Assembly: GCA_900552185.1 (NCBI GenBank)
Contig: URYT01000104.1
Span: 1 to 6,854, forward strand
Length of the DNA: 6,854 nt
Source of the DNA: an uncultured Collinsella sp.
Lineage (GTDB): Bacteria; Actinomycetota; Coriobacteriia; Coriobacteriales; Coriobacteriaceae
Reading direction: 5' to 3'
Shown: one piece after another, positions 5,453 through 6,854 of the stretch
Layout: each line of letters begins with the position of its first letter
Position numbering within the stretch: position 1 is the first letter of the stretch
Position numbers and translations under genes: made by a program
Notes under the pieces: generated by a model
What the model was told of the DNA's origin: nothing
What the model saw: only the letters and a program-made list of their open reading frames with translations
The model's database searches: none

Positions 5453-6634
5453 TTACCCGCGCGGCTTGATTTTATCACGTAGCGACTTGAGGTTCTCCAG
5501 TGCCGCGTTAAGCGTCTCGTCCCGCTTGGCAAAGTGGAAACGAATCAGATGGTTGACGGGCTCGCGGAAGAAGCTCGAGCCGGGCACGGCGCCCACGCCC
5601 ACCTTGGATGCGAGGTCCTCGCAGAATTCGAGGTCGCTGTCATAGCCAAACTCAGAGATGTCCATCATGACGTAGTAGGCGCCCTGCGGCACGTTATGCT
5701 CAAGACCGATGCTATCGAGCCCCTGGCAGAACAGGTCGCGTTTGGCGGTGTAGAGGTCGAGGACCTCATCGTAATAGCTGTCGTCGAAGTTGAGGGCGGT
5801 GACAACGGCTTCCTGCAGGGGAGCGGCGGCACCCACGGTGAGAAAGTCGTGGACCTTCTTGATGCGCTCGGTGATCTGGGCCGGGGCGATGGTGTAGCCC
5901 AGACGCCAGCCGGTGATGGAGTACGTCTTAGACAGCGAGCTGCAGCTGATGGTTCGCTCGAACATGCCGGGCAGCGTGGCCATGTAGACGTGCTCATGGG
6001 GCGCGTAGACGATGTGCTCGTAGACTTCGTCGGTGATGCAGTACGCGTCGTACTTTTTGCACAGGTCGGCGATAAAGGTGAGCTCTTCGCGCGTAAAGAC
6101 CTTGCCGCAGGGGTTGGAAGGGTTGCACAGGACGATGGCCTTGGGGTCGTTGTCGCGGAAGGCAGCCTCGAGCGCCTCGCGGTCAAAGTCGAATGTGGGC
6201 GGGTTGAGCGGCACATAGATGGGCTCGGCACCCGAGAGAATGGTGTCAGCGCCGTAGTTCTCGTAGAACGGCGAGAAGATGACGACCTTGTCTCCGGGGT
6301 TCGTAACCGTCATCATGGCGGCCATCATGGCCTCGGTGGAGCCGCAGGTGACTACGATATTCTGGTTGGGGTCGATCGGCATGCCCATAAAGTGCTCCTG
6401 TTTGGCGGCGAGCGCCTCGCGCATGGCCTGGGAGCCCCAGGTAATGGAGTACTGGTGGTAGAGCGGCTTGGGGTCGGCGGCGATGGTGCTCAGGCTGTTG
6501 AGCAGCTGCGCCGGAGGATCGAAGTCGGGGAAGCCCTGCGAGAGATTGACGGCATCGTACTTATTGGAGATGCGTGTCATGCGGCGGATGACCGAATCGG
6601 TAAATGTTGCCGTGCGGTTGGAGAGTTCTTTCAT
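5453..6634 (-). CDS. Class I/II PLP-dependent aminotransferase
   Basis: This 393-residue fold-type I enzyme transfers an amino group between an amino acid and a 2-oxo acid using pyridoxal phosphate. LSQGFPDFDPP (31-41) is the N-terminal substrate-side motif. CGSTEA (98-102) holds the cofactor phosphate. SPFYENY (121-127) stacks on the ring. NPSNPCGKV (171-179) provides Asn174, and TDEVYEH (201-207) provides Asp202 and Tyr205. SSLSKTYSITGWRLGY (232-247) carries the Schiff-base Lys236 and Arg244, and Arg365 in HLIRFHF should bind the substrate carboxylate. Length and motif order are normal. The style resembles the aspartate, methionine or kynurenine aminotransferase-like subgroup, and the specific amino acid cannot be read from the sequence. 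AAAGGA lies six bases before the ATG, supporting this start. It is monocistronic, divergent from the tRNA-His gene and followed by its own terminator. Confidence 0.93.
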   Translation of the reverse strand: MKELSNRTATFTDSVIRRMTRISNKYDAVNLSQGFPDFDPPAQLLNSLSTIAADPKPLYHQYSITWGSQAMREALAAKQEHFMGMPIDPNQNIVVTCGSTEAMMAAMMTVTNPGDKVVIFSPFYENYGADTILSGAEPIYVPLNPPTFDFDREALEAAFRDNDPKAIVLCNPSNPCGKVFTREELTFIADLCKKYDAYCITDEVYEHIVYAPHEHVYMATLPGMFERTISCSSLSKTYSITGWRLGYTIAPAQITERIKKVHDFLTVGAAAPLQEAVVTALNFDDSYYDEVLDLYTAKRDLFCQGLDSIGLEHNVPQGAYYVMMDISEFGYDSDLEFCEDLASKVGVGAVPGSSFFREPVNHLIRFHFAKRDETLNAALENLKSLRDKIKPRG

Positions 6635-6718
6635 GCCGGTCCTTTCGAGGATTTGCAGTGGGGCAAGTTTACTCCTATGGAACCGGTGGGAATTGCTCGA
6701 AACGCGCTCGAAAAACTC

Positions 6719-6737
6719 TTTTCAAAATTCTTGAAAA
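6719..6737. promoter_or_regulatory. Palindrome in the divergent intergenic region, possible operator
   Basis: TTTTCAA (6719-6725) and TTGAAAA (6731-6737) are exact inverted repeats around AATTC. Just left of it, GCTCGAAA occurs twice, 11 bases apart (6695-6702 and 6706-6713), about one helical turn. The AT-rich palindrome sits upstream of the tRNA -35 box and upstream of the aminotransferase. It could bind a dimeric regulator or be an AT-rich upstream promoter element. I could not fit a convincing - strand promoter for the aminotransferase in this region. Confidence 0.3.
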
Positions 6738-6744
6738 TTGGGGC

Positions 6745-6773
6745 TTGCATCGCGTGGCGTTCCTTGCAATAAT
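6745..6773 (+). promoter_or_regulatory. Promoter for tRNA-His
   Basis: TTGCAT (6745-6750) and AATAAT (6768-6773) are 17 bases apart. The -10 hexamer matches consensus at five of six positions. Transcription would start around 6780, about 20 bases before the tRNA. The promoter has the same form (TTGCA-, 17, -ATAAT) as the one at 2286-2314. Confidence 0.6.
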
Positions 6774-6799
6774 AGTCGAGCGCGAAGCGCACAGGACAC

Positions 6800-6854
6800 G
6801 GTGGGTGTAGCTCAGTTGGCTAGAGCGACGGGTTGTGGTCCCGTAGGTCGAGGG
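6800..6854 (+). tRNA. tRNA-His (GTG anticodon), 3' end cut off by window
   Basis: The 5' acceptor strand GTGGGTG is at 6801-6807. The D arm is GCTC-loop-GAGC (6810-6826). The anticodon stem ACGGG/CCCGT (6828-6832 and 6840-6844) encloses the loop TTGTGGT with anticodon GTG at 6835-6837, reading CAC/CAU. The variable loop AGGTC and the first T-stem strand GAGGG end at the window edge. A G at 6800 fits the extra 5' G (position -1) that marks histidine tRNAs and is read by histidyl-tRNA synthetase. Confidence 0.95.

Noticed and set aside
5534..6772. Long + strand open frame of 412 codons opposite the aminotransferase
   Set aside because: Antisense shadow in GC-rich DNA. It has no ribosome binding site or domain, and the opposite strand encodes a complete PLP enzyme with all active-site residues.

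Overview
The window reads as high-GC DNA from a Coriobacteriia actinomycete, most like a gut Collinsella or a close relative. This rests on the style of the Rho, ROK kinase and aminotransferase proteins and on codon use from about 1040 onward, where arginine is almost only CGC/CGT. It is a judgement by eye, not a database result. The first ~1030 bases look different: arginine there also uses CGG, AGG and CGA, and the encoded sensor kinase resembles Bacillota (Firmicutes) enzymes.

Layout. (1) 1-2137 is one uninterrupted + strand reading frame. It joins a membrane histidine kinase, cut off at the left edge and lacking its last few dozen residues, to the RNA-binding and ATPase parts of transcription terminator Rho, which lacks its N-terminus. 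The join falls at about 1022-1036, in a short stretch both families could share, so a chimeric contig is the leading explanation. A Rho-independent terminator follows. (2) 2138-2450 holds that terminator, a good sigma70-type promoter and a ~130-nt leader with possible secondary structure. (3) 2451-3850 is one gene split by a single-base frameshift near 3105-3125. It encodes a protein with two N-terminal membrane segments and a long acidic, Ala/Pro-rich tail, of unknown function. (4) 3858-4307 is a VanZ-family membrane protein, probably in the same transcription unit. It ends inside a strong bidirectional terminator. (5) On the - strand, 4421-5311 is a ROK-family sugar kinase (fructokinase type) with its own promoter. 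(6) On the - strand, 5453-6634 is a class I/II PLP aminotransferase with its own terminator at 5387-5427. (7) On the + strand at the right edge is a tRNA-His(GTG), truncated by the window end, with a promoter at 6745-6773.

Apart from region 1 the genes look like ordinary chromosomal housekeeping and accessory metabolism: sugar phosphorylation, amino-acid transamination, a membrane protein pair and a tRNA. I see no CRISPR array, insertion sequence, integrase, toxin-antitoxin pair or defence locus. The two points that most affect interpretation are the kinase-Rho join and the frameshift. Both may be assembly or sequencing errors rather than biology.
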